Shown here piece after piece: positions 11,541 to 23,213 of a stretch of 64,000 nt of DNA. Within the stretch, counting starts at the first letter, position 1. Each line of letters opens with the position of its first letter. The position numbers and the translations under genes were made by a program. Where the stretch lies: the NCBI GenBank assembly GCA_018343915.1, contig JABRWF010000008.1, positions 248,001-312,000 of the forward strand. Reading direction: 5' to 3'. The DNA comes from Agroathelia rolfsii (Eukaryota > Basidiomycota > Agaricomycetes > Amylocorticiales > Amylocorticiaceae). The notes beneath the pieces are model-generated. The model ran no database searches. It had not been told where the DNA came from and saw nothing but the letters and a program-made list of their open reading frames with translations.

Positions 11541-11907
11541 TCAATGGTCAAAGATCTTGCTGGTGGCGCCCTTAATCGCGACACCTTTGAGATCTTGGGT
11601 GATAGATCCAAGAAGACCAGGGGTCTTTGGAACAGCGAGATGGTCATTATCAAGAAAATCACCAAAGTTGATACAAACACTAACCGGTTTGCGCACACTG
11701 ACACCTCTTCCAGTTGTCTGTGTCCTCGGCATCAAGGCCAATGTGTCATCTTCTGGGACGATGAGAGGATTGCCGTTGAGGTCACCATCAATGCCGACCC
11801 CAATATCAGTCAGTCTGGAGTTCGGATACCGGAGCGGCAAGAATGCCGGTAGCAAGGGCGAGGATAATAAAGGTAACAAGCTTGGTAAAGGACATGCCTG
11901 GAGCCAT
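11541..11907 (-). CDS. candidate small secreted protein
   Basis: On the minus strand, ATG at 11905-11907 opens MAPGMSFTKLVTFIILALATGILAAP, a clear signal peptide. The same frame stops after SELQTD. A second frame, shifted by one base, runs from TDIGVGIDGDL through TTGRGVSVRKPVSVCINFGDFLDN to SKIFDH and a stop at 11541. A single intron from a GTATCC donor just after the AAP codons to an AG before ACAACTGG keeps phase and would give a secreted protein of about 80 residues. Otherwise the locus carries a one-base frameshift. No family was recognised and there is at most one Cys in the mature part. Length and signal peptide fit a small secreted protein, but the model needs transcript support. Confidence 0.4.
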
Positions 11908-12775
11908 GAAGGGGATGATGATAGGTATTGGTGGCAAGAGTGGTAAAAACGCTCAAGCTTCTTGATGGTGACGAAAGCTGGGAAAGCAAAGGACAAGTAC
12001 TACCTGTATTTATAGGAAACGAATATTCATGGCTGAGATCATAGCCAGAGCTGGTGTTTTGCTATTGACTGATACGTAGATCGGGGTTGATTAATTTTGG
12101 TGACCACTGTACACGCACTAGTCGACCGCTGGCATACACTAGCCTGAGTTTGTCAATCATAGCTTCAAGTCTTTGACTTGAGGTTAACAGAGCGCGGGGG
12201 CTTTGAGAAAATGATGCTGGCTACTAAAGTCGTATGACTCCAGGAGCTAACTTGAATGATATGCTAGTCCGATGCATTGGCAGTGGTTTGGCGCGGCTCT
12301 TAGTCTACTAGCGGAGTCGGATACCTACTTAGTCGTGCAGATTTGGTTGACGTGTTGGACACTCGGCTCCAGTCAGGCCATACTCATATAGATCAAAGTA
12401 ACTTGTTAGTGTGTTAATGGCTAGACCAAGCTATCATTCGTCTTAAAGGACACCACACAATCGGAAATCGGAGACGGAGACACCATTCACATGATTTGAG
12501 AATACAAAGCCAAGATAGTATTCAACGATAAGATTCCGTAGAATAGACATGGATATGCTTTAAAATTATGCCATAACAAAAACAAAAAAAGTGGTGTACT
12601 AGAGTACGTGAGTTATGTGTTAGCACTAACACGAGAGAAAAACCGAAGCACGAATAAAAGGTGAGATACTACGGGTATCATCATTGAAATAAAGCAGGCA
12701 TGATGTGTGAGAGAAAGAAAAAACGACGGGAAACAAAAACACAAAACCGATGCCGATTGAGATCTTTGCCTTTCC
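11908..12775. other. intergenic region
   Basis: About 870 bp between the small secreted protein's start and the 3' end of the repeat-protein gene. It presumably carries the promoter of the former and the 3' UTR of the latter. No repeats or coding potential were seen. Confidence 0.5.
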
Positions 12776-15700
12776 TTACATGAGGAGGCACCACCTGTTC
12801 TTCTTCTCACTAGCAGCTGATTTGGGAGTAGTAGGCGAAGCCGACGAAATGAATTCTCCAGCGGCACTCTCAAGTGAGGGCCGTTCAAGGTCAGGAGACT
12901 TGGGGATAGTAGGCGAGGATGTGAACCAGCCTCCAGGGAAGAAACGCGACGATGTCGAAGATTCATGACGAGTGCGGGAGGGAGACAGTCCTTCGTCTTT
13001 GCTATCGGGAGTCCTAATCGCCATTCCCAGTCAGAGTTGAGCATATTTTGAAGGAACATGGATCGCTTACTTATCCTCACTGGCTTCACCGCTGGCCGTA
13101 GGGAATTGCTGCTGAGATTCGCCGTTTGGCTCCGCAGTAGTGTGGCCGTTGGCGCGAGCGGGTAACGGCTCCAATTTGTCGAGCTCCTCAGAATCGTCTG
13201 CAGCCAATCCAGACCCTTGTTTGGTTACAGAGTATGAGGGCGTCCATGGCGACTTGGGCCGCTCTTCGGCTGCTGCAGGCACACCAAGAGCAGCAGTGTC
13301 AATCTGCAAGGGTGTAAACTATATATAATATTTTAGTATGGTTAGAACGACTGCACGAAATAGTTTGCATGCCTTGTCGGTAGACACGTCCTTCGAAGGC
13401 CCAAGGTCAGCGTGTCCATTGGTGTCCTGAGTCGGCTCCTCTACAGGCGCTGACTCTTCGTCAGCCTTCTTGTCGCCCTGCGTGGTGACAGAGTATGAAG
13501 GAGTCCAAGGAGACTTGGGTCTCTCAGGAGCATCTTGCACTTGCGATGCAGAGGTTTCAGCCTCAGCTACAACTGCAGGCTCTTCAATGACGGGTACATC
13601 TACAGCAACCGAGACCGGAGCGGGCTTGTCTACAGTCGGTTCCTCGGCTGAAGCAGGCTCCTCTGCAGCACCTTGGGTGGTGACAGAGTAAGAGGGAGTC
13701 CAAGGCGATTTCGGACGTTCCTCATCGGTTGGCACATTTAAGGGGGCACTACCTTCTGCTGCCTGTATATGCCTTTGTTTTAGAATAGACATGAGGAATG
13801 CAATAAAGGAAAACTTACCTCAGGCTGAGTGCTAACCGCAACACTGGGTGGCAGTTGCTCAATTTCTTCGACTTCAGCATTATCCTTGGTGATACCATCA
13901 CCTTGAGTCGTGACGGAGTATGAGGGCGTCCACGGAGACTTGGGACGTTCCTCGTCAGCAGGCACGTCTAGTGCGGCAGGAGCCTCTGCAGCCTAAAAAA
14001 TCACGTCAACGAAGAGAAACTACAAACTTCCCAGAGACCAACACTTACTGCGAGAGTAGGTGGTAACTGTTCAATTTCTTCGACTTCGGTATTATCGGTA
14101 GTCGTCCCGTCACCTTGGGTCGTGACTGAGTAAGAGGGTGTCCACGGTGACTTGGGACGCTCCTGGTCAGCCGGGACATTGAGTTCGGCGGCAGCCTCAA
14201 CAGGCGCCTAACAACCAATGTTAGTGAGTATTACACAACTCTCGATCAGATGACTCACTGCAACAGGTGGCAACTGCTCAATTTCCTGAACATCTACGTT
14301 ATCTTCGGTGGCGCCGTTGCCTTGAGTAGTTACGGAGTAGGAAGGCGTCCAAGGAGACTTGGGCCGTTCTTCGGGCTCAGTAGGGCTAAGAGCATTGGTC
14401 GCAGATACAGGTTCAGCAACAGCCGGTTCTTCTGCTTGCTCAGATTCTTCAATGCCCTCTGCAATGGTTGGTACGACGACCGTTGCAGCCTCTTCAACCT
14501 GAGACGCTTCGGGAGCAGGCTCCTCTTCGGTGGCGGCGACCTCAGGCTCCTCGAGGGCAGGCTCATCGTTGGTTGTCGCTGCAGCCTCGACCTCGGGCTC
14601 AACAGCGGGGGGGAGGCTTTCTACCGGTTCATTCTGAGCCTCATCAACGACGTCTGCACCTTGAGTGGTTACAGAGTACGATGGTGTCCAAGGGGACTTG
14701 GGCCTATCAACGGGATCTGCAGGTGGCGCGAGCGCGTCAGCCTCAGCTGAGGTCTATATTAAGCAGTGTGAAGTTAGCTAATCTGTGTAATACATTATAC
14801 AAAGCAACAATCACCTCTAGAGTAGCGGTAGTAGGCGCGGCTTCGAGTGGCTCGAGTTCTTCAATTTCTTTCTCAGTCTCGGCATCCAAACCGGGCCCTT
14901 GCTGAGTCACCGAATAAGATGGCGTCCAAGGTGACTTCGGCCGCTCAGGAATAGGTTCACCGGTCTTGAGCAAGTCGGACGACTCTTCCACAGCAGCGGA
15001 GGGCTCGGCAGCTTCACTTTCGGCGGGTTCTGCGACGGCAGGGACTTCAGGCGCAGCCTCCTCAAGGGCCGCGATGGTCTCTTCAATGACCGGAGCATCT
15101 TCGTCGGCGACAGCAGCAGCCTCCTCAGCGACAGATTCGGCTTCCACTGGTGCAACATCTTCAGTAGTATTCACGGCTTCTACGGCGTTCACAGTTTCGT
15201 CAATGATCGGTGCATCTTCATCCGCGACGGCGGCAGCTTCTTCCTTGATGTTCTCTTCAGAAGCAGGCTCTTCTGTCGGCTCAGCAACGGCGGCAACCTC
15301 TTCAGCCACTTGCTCAATGACTGGGGCATCCTCATCCGCAACAGCGGCAGCTTCCTCCTTAATGCTCTCCTCAACTGCAGGCTCAGTAACAGCGGCAGCC
15401 TCCTCAGCTACCTGTTCGATGACTGGCGCATCTTCATCGGCAACTGCAGCGACTTCCTCTTGGACTGTCTCCTCGGGTGCGGGCTCATCAGCAATAGCTT
15501 CGGCAGCGGCAACAGTCTCCTCAATGACTGGCGCATCCTGATCAGCAGCGGCGACGGCTTCTTCCTTAATAGGCTCATCAACCGCAGTCGAGGCCTCCTC
15601 GGCGGCAGAAACAGCTTGATCTATGACAGGGACATCTTCGTCGGCAATAGCAGCAGCTTCTGCCTCGATTTCTTCATTTGCAGGCTCCTCCGAAGCAGAG

Positions 15701-17909
15701 GGAGCAATCTCTTCCGCTGCTGCAACGATTTCTTCAATGACAGGTGCGTCTTCGTCAGCGACGATAGCGGCTTCGGCCTCGACGCTACTAGTGGTAGGCT
15801 CCTCGGCAGCGACCTCTTCAGCAGCGGCGACAGTCTGGTCGATGACGGGGGCATCTTCATCAGCTACAACAGCAGCCTCTTCTTTGATAGATTCCTCTTC
15901 AACAGCCGGGGCAGCGTCTTCCGTGGTGGCGGCAACCTCTTCAATGACGGGCGCATCCTCGTCAGCGACGGCGGCAGCCTCTGCTTGAATATCTTCACCG
16001 GTAACAGGCTCATCAACAGCGGGAACAGCTTCTTCAGCGGCAGCAGCGGTCTCCTCAATCACAGGGGCGTCCTCATCTGCAGCAGCGGCAGCCTCTTCTT
16101 TGATCGGCTCTTCCTGGGCTGGTTCTTCGGGAGCAGGGGCAACTTTTTCAGCTGCGGCAACAGCCTGGTCGATTATAGGTGCATCCTCTTCAAGAACAGC
16201 AGAAACCTCTGCCTGGATGGGGTCTTCAGCAGGTGCCTTAGTATCAACGTTAGGTGCGACTTCTTTGGTAGCAGCAGCGACCTCTTCAACAACGGGCGCA
16301 TCCTCATCTGCAGCAGCAACAGCCTCCCCTTCGATGGCGACTTCCTCTGTGGTAGGCGCAGACTCTTCCGCTGCAGCAGCGACCTCCTCGATCACATCAG
16401 CATCTTGATCAGCTGCAGCTATAGCCTCTTCCTCGATAGCTGGGGTATCCACAGCGGTGCTGTCTTCGACGGCAGGTGCGGCCTCTTCAGCGGCAGCGAC
16501 CGTCTCCTCAATCACCGGTGCGTCCTGGTCAGCAACTGCAGCGGCTTCCTCCTCAATAGTAGTCTCTTCCGGTACAGCGGCTTCTTGTACAGCGTCCACA
16601 GTCTCTTCGATAACTGGCGCGTCCTCATCGGCGACGGCAGCAGCTTCCTCTTGAATAGATTCTTCGGTAGCAGGCGTCTCTTCTGGTGCAGCCGCAATTT
16701 CCTCTGCTGCTTCTGCTACGCTCTCGACGACTGGCGTATCCTCATCAGCAACGGCGGCGGCTTTTTCCTGGATAGATTCTTCGGTGACAGGTGCCTCTTC
16801 TGGGGCCGCTGAGACTTCTTCTGCTGCTTCTGCTACGCTCTCAATGACAGGGGCATCTTCATCGGCGGCGGCAACGGCTTCCTCTTGAATAGATTCTTGG
16901 GCGACAGGCGTCTCTTCTGGGGCCGTTGCGGCTTCCTCTGCCGCCTCGGCCACGCTCTCAACGACCGGGGCATCTTCATCAGCTACGGCAGCAGCTTCCT
17001 GCTCAATGGTAGCGTCCTGCGACTCGGGCAAGACCTCAGCGGTAGGGGCCACAGCTTCAATCACAGGTGCGACTTGATCAGCGACAGCGACCGCTTTCTT
17101 CTCGAATTCTTCTGTAAGCTGGGATTGCGCTTCCTCGGTTTCCGTTTGGGCGGGCGCGGAAGCGGATACGGGAGCATCATCGGAAATGTCCGTATGAGGC
17201 TCGGGAGCGGCCACAGCCTTGTCGTCGACGCCTGCAGTCGTGTGTTCTTCTGATGGTTTCTCGTCGGCGTGGGGCGGTACATCGATAATATCTGCAGTTG
17301 GAGCGACCTGGAAGTAGGGGAAGGGGCAGAAACAATACGTAAAAGAAAGTTAGCACCCACGTCATTGTTCAGTTCTTAGTAATGATGATGACGACTCCCG
17401 GACATTCAGGGGATGTGGGGAGGGAAGGGGGGGGGGGCACATACCTCTACATCAGCGGTGGCCTCTAATTCATCAATGTGGGCGCTGGTGGCGGCCTTGT
17501 CATCGTCGGCCTATATTTAGTACCATACAAGGGCACATACATAAACAAACTACTCAGTTGCGTTCAAATTATGAAACGAGAGCATATATATGCTGGTGTG
17601 CATTTCAAGCACAAGCAGATAAACGCGTAGAAGAGGGTCACTCACCGGTAGTTGCTTGTCGTCGTCGGACGTGGTAGGCTGAGCAGACGCGTCGGCAACG
17701 ACGCTGATCACGCGCGACGCATCGCTGTCTGGTGACGGTTGCTCGTGCTCTGACTCTGTGTGCTGCTCCTCAGCAGCAGCAGTGGGAGGCACTGCGACGT
17801 CATCAGCGTTGACCGTAGCCTGCGGGATTGTTGGTTCCTCGTGCTCATGCTGACTCGTGGGATGGGCGTGTTCAGTAATCTCCGGCGCTTCTGGTCCTTC
17901 TGAGGCCAT
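12776..17909 (-). CDS. large acidic repeat protein with eight RPKSPWTPSYSV modules and a CaaX-like C-terminus
   Basis: Nine exons give ~1508 aa in one frame: 17909-17646, 17510-17445, 17307-14815, 14753-14259, 14207-14049, 13992-13819, 13762-13373, 13318-13071, 13013-12776. The N-terminus is Glu/His/Pro-rich without a signal peptide. Exon 3 (831 codons) holds about 19 degenerate copies of a unit centred on EEAAAVADEDAPVIEEV, strongly Ala/Glu-rich. Exons 3-8 carry eight copies of (D/E)RPKSPWTPSYSVTxQG, one or two per exon, each followed by an acidic spacer often containing EIEQLPP. All introns but the last are phase 0, so modules can be lost or duplicated without breaking the frame. The last exon is Ser/Pro-rich and ends KKNRWCLLM, a CaaX-like box suggesting prenylation and membrane attachment. 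No domain family was recognised. The exon 7 donor could be GC at 13372 or GT 15 nt upstream in the coding sense; both keep the frame. Confidence 0.85.
13220..14950 (-). repeat. eight coding copies of the RPKSPWTPSYSVTxQG module
   Basis: Copies lie near 13220-13265, 13480-13525, 13670-13720, 13905-13955, 14115-14165, 14325-14375, 14660-14705 and 14895-14945. The SPWTPSYSVT core is intact in every copy, while the downstream acidic spacers vary in length. The two spacers after the copies near 13.9 and 14.1 kb are the most alike (DNxEVEEIEQLPP), pointing to a recent exon duplication. The codons have diverged more than the peptide, which implies selection on the protein. Confidence 0.85.
14990..17110 (-). 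repeat. about 19 tandem copies of an Ala/Glu-rich ~35-40-aa unit
   Basis: Reading the minus strand, a core such as VADEDAPVIEE recurs 19 times with variants DQDAP, EEDAP, VIDQ and VIEQ. Copies are joined by AAAEEAAPAxEEP-like linkers. The spacing varies, so the array is degenerate rather than freshly expanded. It generates long spurious open frames on the plus strand. Confidence 0.85.
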
Positions 17910-18492
17910 GATGATAGGTTACAAGTAAATCTCTCCGGTGGCAAGAGAGTGATAAGTGTGCTGCGCGCGTAACTGCGAGCACTGAGATGGTGGTGGGACT
18001 GGCGAGAGAGTGCTTGGTGAGCGCTGGCCTTTGAGCTCTGCTGCTGTTGACCAATGGCCAAAGCGTCAAACGAAAGCAAAACGAAGAAAGAAAACTCCCG
18101 GCCGCTTTCTGGTCCCTTTTAAGGCACCCTCTGCCGCTACGGAGGCCATACACGGAAGTACCTGAATCACGTAATACACCACTCCTTCCCCATTTAGGAT
18201 GTCTTTCATCACCACGGCGGGCGTCTATTTCTAATTCGTCACCATATACTTTTGCTTAGTTACTCACAGATACCCACACAACACACGAGTATATTCCAAA
18301 AAGCAGACGAGTTGGTATTATGTGACAAACGAGCGACAGAATGTAGTGCACAAACTATGTGAAGAGAAAAAAAAAATAGGGATATGGTAGACATGACCAT
18401 GAAGGCAGCATAGGTCTAGCAACATAGTGTAAACGAGAAGTCATTGGCTTAGTTCCACAAGCCCTCGTATCCAGCCATCACTTGTGAGAGGC
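17910..18492. other. intergenic region
   Basis: This contains the promoter of the repeat protein (from 17910 upward) and the 3' UTR of the GPI-protein gene (below 18493). No further coding signal was identified. The frames around 18047-18259 look like shadows. Confidence 0.5.
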
Positions 18493-19352
18493 TTAGAGAA
18501 GAGCGGCGCCGACGAGACCCATGAGGCCAGCAAGACCGACAGAGCCAGCAGCAGCGACGCGGGAGCCAGCAGCGCTGTTGGAGTTCGATGAAGAGCTCGA
18601 GCTCGACTTGGAGGCGGTGGCCGAGGCAGAGCCAGAGTGGGAGGCAGAGCCAGAGCCAGAGGCGGCAGCAGTGGTCGCGGCACCGGAGGAGCCGGTGGTG
18701 GTTGCGCCAGAGGAGCCAGTGGCAGCAGATCCAGAGCCGCTAGTGGAAGAACCCTCCTGGATGGAGGTGTTCACGCAGCTGGTGCTCGTGCCAGATTGGA
18801 TGGTAATGATGGACGAGAATGCCTGGTTGCCGGTCGAGTCCTTCAAGGAAATAGTGCTAGATACTAGCGTTAGCTACAAAGTTCATAGATAAAGTCACAG
18901 GAAATGACGTACAAGGAGGTACCGGAGGGAAGGTCAGCGAGCCAACTGTAAGAGGTACCCTCCTGAGTAGGGAACTGCTTAATCGCAGGAGCGGATGCCT
19001 GACCACCTGTGAAGGAGCCGTATCAGAAACTGAGATGACCAGCCAGATGAAATTCGATACCAGGGATAAGGGAAAGGTAGTAGGGAGCAGTAGTGGAACT
19101 CCAAGAGAACTGGACGGGTTCTGGAAAAGGATATGATTAGCGCTGGAACAAGACAATGGATGCAATGCAGGTTGCCAAGAGGGACATACCACACTCAACA
19201 ACACTGGCGCTGTTGATACACGAGAAAAAGTTAGGATGTCTGATTGTATCTGATAGATGGGAAGACGGCAACACTTACGGGGAGCTGACAGTGAGCTGCT
19301 GGGCAAGGGCAGCGGGGAGGAGGGCAAGGAGGGCAAAAGCGAAGGACTTCAT
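18493..19352 (-). CDS. GPI-anchored Ser/Thr-rich cell-surface protein, KRE9/KNH1-like N-terminal domain
   Basis: The start MKSFAFALLALLPAALAQQLTV is a signal peptide. Short exons follow, reading a domain with EPVQFSWSSTTAPYYLSLIPGG, SYSWLADLPSGTSLTL and ISLKDSTGNQAFSS. This pattern is the Ig-like KRE9/KNH N-terminal domain of basidiomycete surface proteins. The last exon (18493-18846) carries a Ser/Gly/Ala/Thr-rich, presumably O-glycosylated stalk. It ends in a hydrophobic tail (AGSVGLAGLMGLVGAALL) after small residues, a standard GPI-attachment signal. Length (about 220 aa) and design match the Ser-Thr-rich GPI-anchored family, whose biochemical role is largely unknown but linked to beta-glucan and wall assembly. 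Four small introns interrupt the 5' half. Confidence 0.8.
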
Positions 19353-19802
19353 TATTGTCGATATAAGGCTGAACGGTGGGTAGTTGGGTTATAGTAAAGA
19401 GTGGCCTTGTCTGCTGTTTTCTGCGAAAGAGAAAAGAGGGACGAGAGAAAGAGTCGTCGTGGAGAGAAGAAAAGAACCTGGGGAATCGGACAACGCCTCG
19501 ACGAAGCGATTTGTACTCCCGTCCAACTCTTCCCATCACGTGATACACTTCCCGTCGTCATTCTTTATTCCCACTGGCACCTACTATACATACATGTGGT
19601 AACAAGTGAGTAACTGAACAATCGAAATCAGCGTATACACAGCGTGTTCTCTGAAAACCCAGCGTCATATCACCAAGGTGTGTATTAATCCATCACAGCT
19701 CCATCCTGTATCAGCTATCGGTATCTCTGTGGAAGATCTACTTACTAATATGGTCACTGGAGCTTTCCACCTGGTACTACTACCTCCTTTTCCTCGAACT
19801 AT

Positions 19803-20545
19803 ATGTACCTTTGTGGCCTGCATATCCCTTTTTCCAAATCTAAAAGGATGGATATGCCAAATCCCTCAACTGTATCTCACCATGTCTCCTCTTACGACAA
19901 TAAATCACCCAGCGTCAGTATGCCAATCCCCTCGACGGGCGAAAAACTCGAAACTCCTTCTGTAGGCTACCGTATCAAACTAGACACATCTATGCCTGTC
20001 CGATCCATACAACAAATTCTCGATGAATTGCAGCACACCATTCCTACCTACGATGCTAACGGATGGACACCAGTCTACATTGCTTCAGCCCTCATGCCTC
20101 GTTCTGTGCATCCGTGCAAGTTTGTCCCCGGCCTCGGTGTGCGCGTCCCCTACGGTGGCCAGGAACTCGAGCACCGGGGGCGGTTCGACATATTGCCACT
20201 GGACCCTTATCAGATGGAGTGGGTGCCTACCTCCCGTGGGCGGCTGCCTCCTGGCAGGAGACCTATTGAGGGTGGGTTCGAAGAGGACGGCCGGCCACTT
20301 TATCATGCCATGGGGAAGATTAATAATGTATCCGTGCCCGGCAAGACGGGCATTCATTTGGTAAGATGAGGTTATATACTTCGCGTCCTGTTGCGCTAAC
20401 GTACATCCAGGGCGCCTGCCACATTGCATTCGGGTGCAGTGAAATCAAAGTAAAGGACGGTTATTACATCTTGTATGGATCCCAAAATATTTCTAATTTA
20501 CAATGACCTCAATTAACTATTTTGGTTCTCAGATGCTGGCGATAA
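19803..20545 (+). CDS. DM9/DUF3421-like protein, array member A
   Basis: Three exons: 19803-20359, then from GGCGCCTGC (20411) to about 20467, then codons TGC-TGG-CGA-TAA at 20534-20545. The protein starts with a variable Ser/Pro-rich leader, then GYRIKLDTSMPV and two half-units resembling DM9/DUF3421: TPVYIASALMPRSVHPCKF...VRVPYGGQELEHRGRFDILPLD, and WVPTSRGRLPPGRRPIEGGFEEDGRPLYHAMGK...SVPGKTG followed by GACHIAFGCSEIKVKDGYYILCWR. The W-x(n)-P-G-x-G-G-x-x-E-D-G-x-P-L-Y-H-A core and the PGKTG...GACH...YG/FG pattern are the DM9 signature; DM9 proteins in animals include mannose-binding lectins. There is no signal peptide. The start could instead be 19851. It shares both intron positions with the other members. 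Confidence 0.75.
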
Positions 20546-20819
20546 TTTTACGTCCTGGCTTGCCATGTGTACCAGCTGTACTAGTACAACCTGTACCCAG
20601 CGTCTAATATCATTATTTAGCGTCCCTATTTTTTTATTTTATTTTCTTATGCATCGCATTTACACGAGTTTGGAAAACAAGGCACTGCAGATAAAAAGCG
20701 CATGCTATCCTCCCTGCGCACACAGCTTCATCCATTCATAGCCTCACAGCTCCGTATACTTATTTATTGTAATGTGGCAGCCATGCAGCAATCGCATCTA
20801 CCGCACCCCTCCTTCTCTC

Positions 20820-21632
20820 ATGGGTCTTCAATCTCTTCTTGATAAAATCTTCAAAAATCGCTCTTCAGAGTACATCCCCGACAATAACTCGTCATCGTAC
20901 GGGAACGCCGCTAATACAGGCTGGCGCCTCATGCTACACGCCTCCCAGCCTATCCCAAAGACTTTGCAAGGCATCCTAGGCGGTGACCTAGCGTTATATA
21001 CTGATGACCGGGCACCAGTCTACATCGCTTCGGCCCACATGGGAAACAGTGGTGTGCACCCGTGTAAATATATACCTAATTCCGGTGTACTAGTCCCCTA
21101 CGGCGGAGAGGAATGCAAGCACGAGGGTCGGTTTGACGTACTGCTTTTCGACTCCGAGCGTATGGAGTGGGTATCTACCTCCAATGGGCAGGTGCCCGCT
21201 GGACGGAGGCCTGTTGATGGCGGATTCGAAGAGAATGGCCTACCCCTCTACCATGCCTTGTGGACGATCAATCATGATACATCCGTGCCAGGCAAGACCG
21301 GTGAACATCTGGTAAGGCAAAGCTATGCAATCAGTTAATGTGTCGTTTCAAATAATACATGGTTAATATCCCTTTGTGCAGGGTGCTTGCCATGTTGCGT
21401 TCAGGCACTCAGAACTTGTAGTGAAGGATGGCTATAAGATCTTGTAAGGGTCTATATCTCTCTCTATGTTACGGTATCCTCATTGCGCTATCCTGACTCT
21501 CGCAGATGCTGGAAGCCATCAAACCCTTCCTCCTCGGCCCATCTCAGCAGCCACAGTTCTCAAGGTCCCCTTACTACTAGTAGTACATCACCAAGATCAA
21601 ATGATAAGGATTACCGTCACAATGACATATAG
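20820..21632 (+). CDS. DM9/DUF3421-like protein, array member B
   Basis: The start MGLQSLLDKIFKNRSSEY matches members E and F. Then come SYGNAANTGWRLMLHASQ, APVYIASAHMGNSGVHPCKYIP, VPYGGEECKHEGRFDVLLFD and WVSTSNGQVPAGRRPVDGG with the PLYHALW and PGKTGEHLV motifs. Intron 1 follows HLV and intron 2 splits a Leu codon before CWK, as in its paralogues. The last exon adds a ~40-aa Ser-rich tail (CWKPSNPSSSAHLSSHSSQ) absent from members A, C and G. The usual FGCSE is replaced by FRHSE. Another ATG at 20772 is in frame, but paralogue alignment favours 20820. The function is unknown; a cytosolic lectin-like role is only an inference from DM9 proteins elsewhere. Confidence 0.75.
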
Positions 21633-22159
21633 ATAAAATTATCCTTGTACTCAAATATACCCTTCCTTATTATTCAACATTTTACTTGATATGATAATCC
21701 AATGTGATGATCAGTGTAAAAGGAATTCGAACCACTCATTGACGACAATTTGTTTTTGTTCACTAGCGAATCACTGCGATGGTTTTCAAGTTGAAGCTGA
21801 GTGTAGCCAGCAAATGAAGTAATTAATACATGCATACATGTGGTATTACCTACCACACAACTTTAGCTCGAGTATTTGTTTATTCTGTCCACTTTAGAGA
21901 TGCCATATACCGGTACATGCATGCTGACTAGGGTATCGGTATGTATATGTATTAACCGTACATAGCAATGTTCGGGGGTTTTAGTTTGATATCAATTTTT
22001 ACTCAAGGTACCAGTACCTGCCATATTTATTTGGTCTGCAAATAAACGGAAAATACCGTACACGCCACGCCTCGTACATGCGACTTTGTGGATGCATCGT
22101 GCTTTACTGATACTACAATAATGTCATGAAAAATCAGATTGATCATTACTCTTCTTAAC

Positions 22160-22889
22160 ATGCATCATATTCAGCAACCCTTTCGCAAACTAAGCAAGAG
22201 ATCATCTACCTCCTCTAGTAGGAGCTCAAGTACTATAGACACTCCATCGTCCGAGAAATACGATTGCACACCATCGACCCCAGGCTCGACGATTGGAAAT
22301 GGGTCTACAGGCCAACGAATCGTGTTGGATACTTCCATGTCCATATCAGACATTCTAAATACCAAAAAACTAGGCCACACTCCGACTTTCGATGTAGACG
22401 GCACTACGCCCGTCTATGTCGCTTCAGCTCATATGGGACCTTTCAGTGTACACCCATGCAAGTTTGTGACCACGCTTGGCGTACGGGTCCCTTACGGTGA
22501 CCGGGAGGTCGAGCATAATGGCAGGTTTGATCTCTTGCCAATTGATGATTGTTCCATGGAGTGGTTAGAAACCTCTCATGGGAGGATACCTCCCGGTAGG
22601 AAAGCCGTTTTGGGCGGTCGCGAGGAACATGGCCAGCCACTCTACCATGCCATGGCATATATCAACGGAGTGTCCGTTCCTGGAAAGACTGGCGCACATC
22701 TGGTAGGAAAAATAGAAAGAATCTGGTTGATACTTACCGTTGATATCTTCACGTTTGTAGGGCGCGTGTCATGTTGCATTTGGCTGCAACGAGGTCAAAG
22801 TGGAGAAATACTATATCTTGTATGAATCTTGAGATCTCTTTTACTGTATAAGAAAATAACTGCTTGTAACTTATAGATGCTGGCGATGA
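22160..22889 (+). CDS. DM9/DUF3421-like protein, array member C
   Basis: The start MHHIQQPFRKLSKRSSTSSS is followed by a Ser-rich leader, EKYDCTPSTPGS, QRIVLDTSMSISDIL and the two DM9-like half-units (TPVYVASAHMGPFSVHPCKF; WLETSHGRIPPGRKAVLGG). The second exon reads GACHVAFGCNEVKVEKYYIL and the third adds only CWR before TGA. It is very close to member G, including 3' flanking DNA, and the two form a subfamily distinct from B/E/F. Both intron positions are conserved across the array. An upstream in-frame ATG at 22139 is not shared by G and was not used. Confidence 0.78.
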
Positions 22890-23213
22890 TAGTACCAATG
22901 CAATAGTTTGAATTGTCAATCAATCTTCAAGTTGATCGAAAGGTGGATGCGGATATCGTTCGCATACGATATACGCCTAGGTCACTTAATATTTCTTTTC
23001 CTCTTACTGCCTGCCTTACTTGTACCGGTGTTTATAAGGGATAAAAAAATGTAGAACATCACACACACTTGCATACCATTCAATTCATTTTGTTGTACAA
23101 TCACAAAATAAATTACCATTTGAGCCATTGCCAATGCCCATCCGAGTCCGTTTCTTAATGCAAAGGCCCGGGATAGGAAAATGACATAATAATTTTCCTA
23201 TAACAGATTTCTG

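Noticed and set aside
13220..14950. Evenly spaced repeats resembling a CRISPR array
   Set aside because: The repeats are coding, variably spaced and in a eukaryotic gene with introns.
15310..16812. 500-codon open frame on the plus strand
   Set aside because: It is the antisense shadow of the Ala/Glu repeat block. Composition (Ser/Gly/Leu/Phe-rich) and lack of introns follow from the repeat codons; the minus-strand frame gives regular peptide units with flanking spliced exons.
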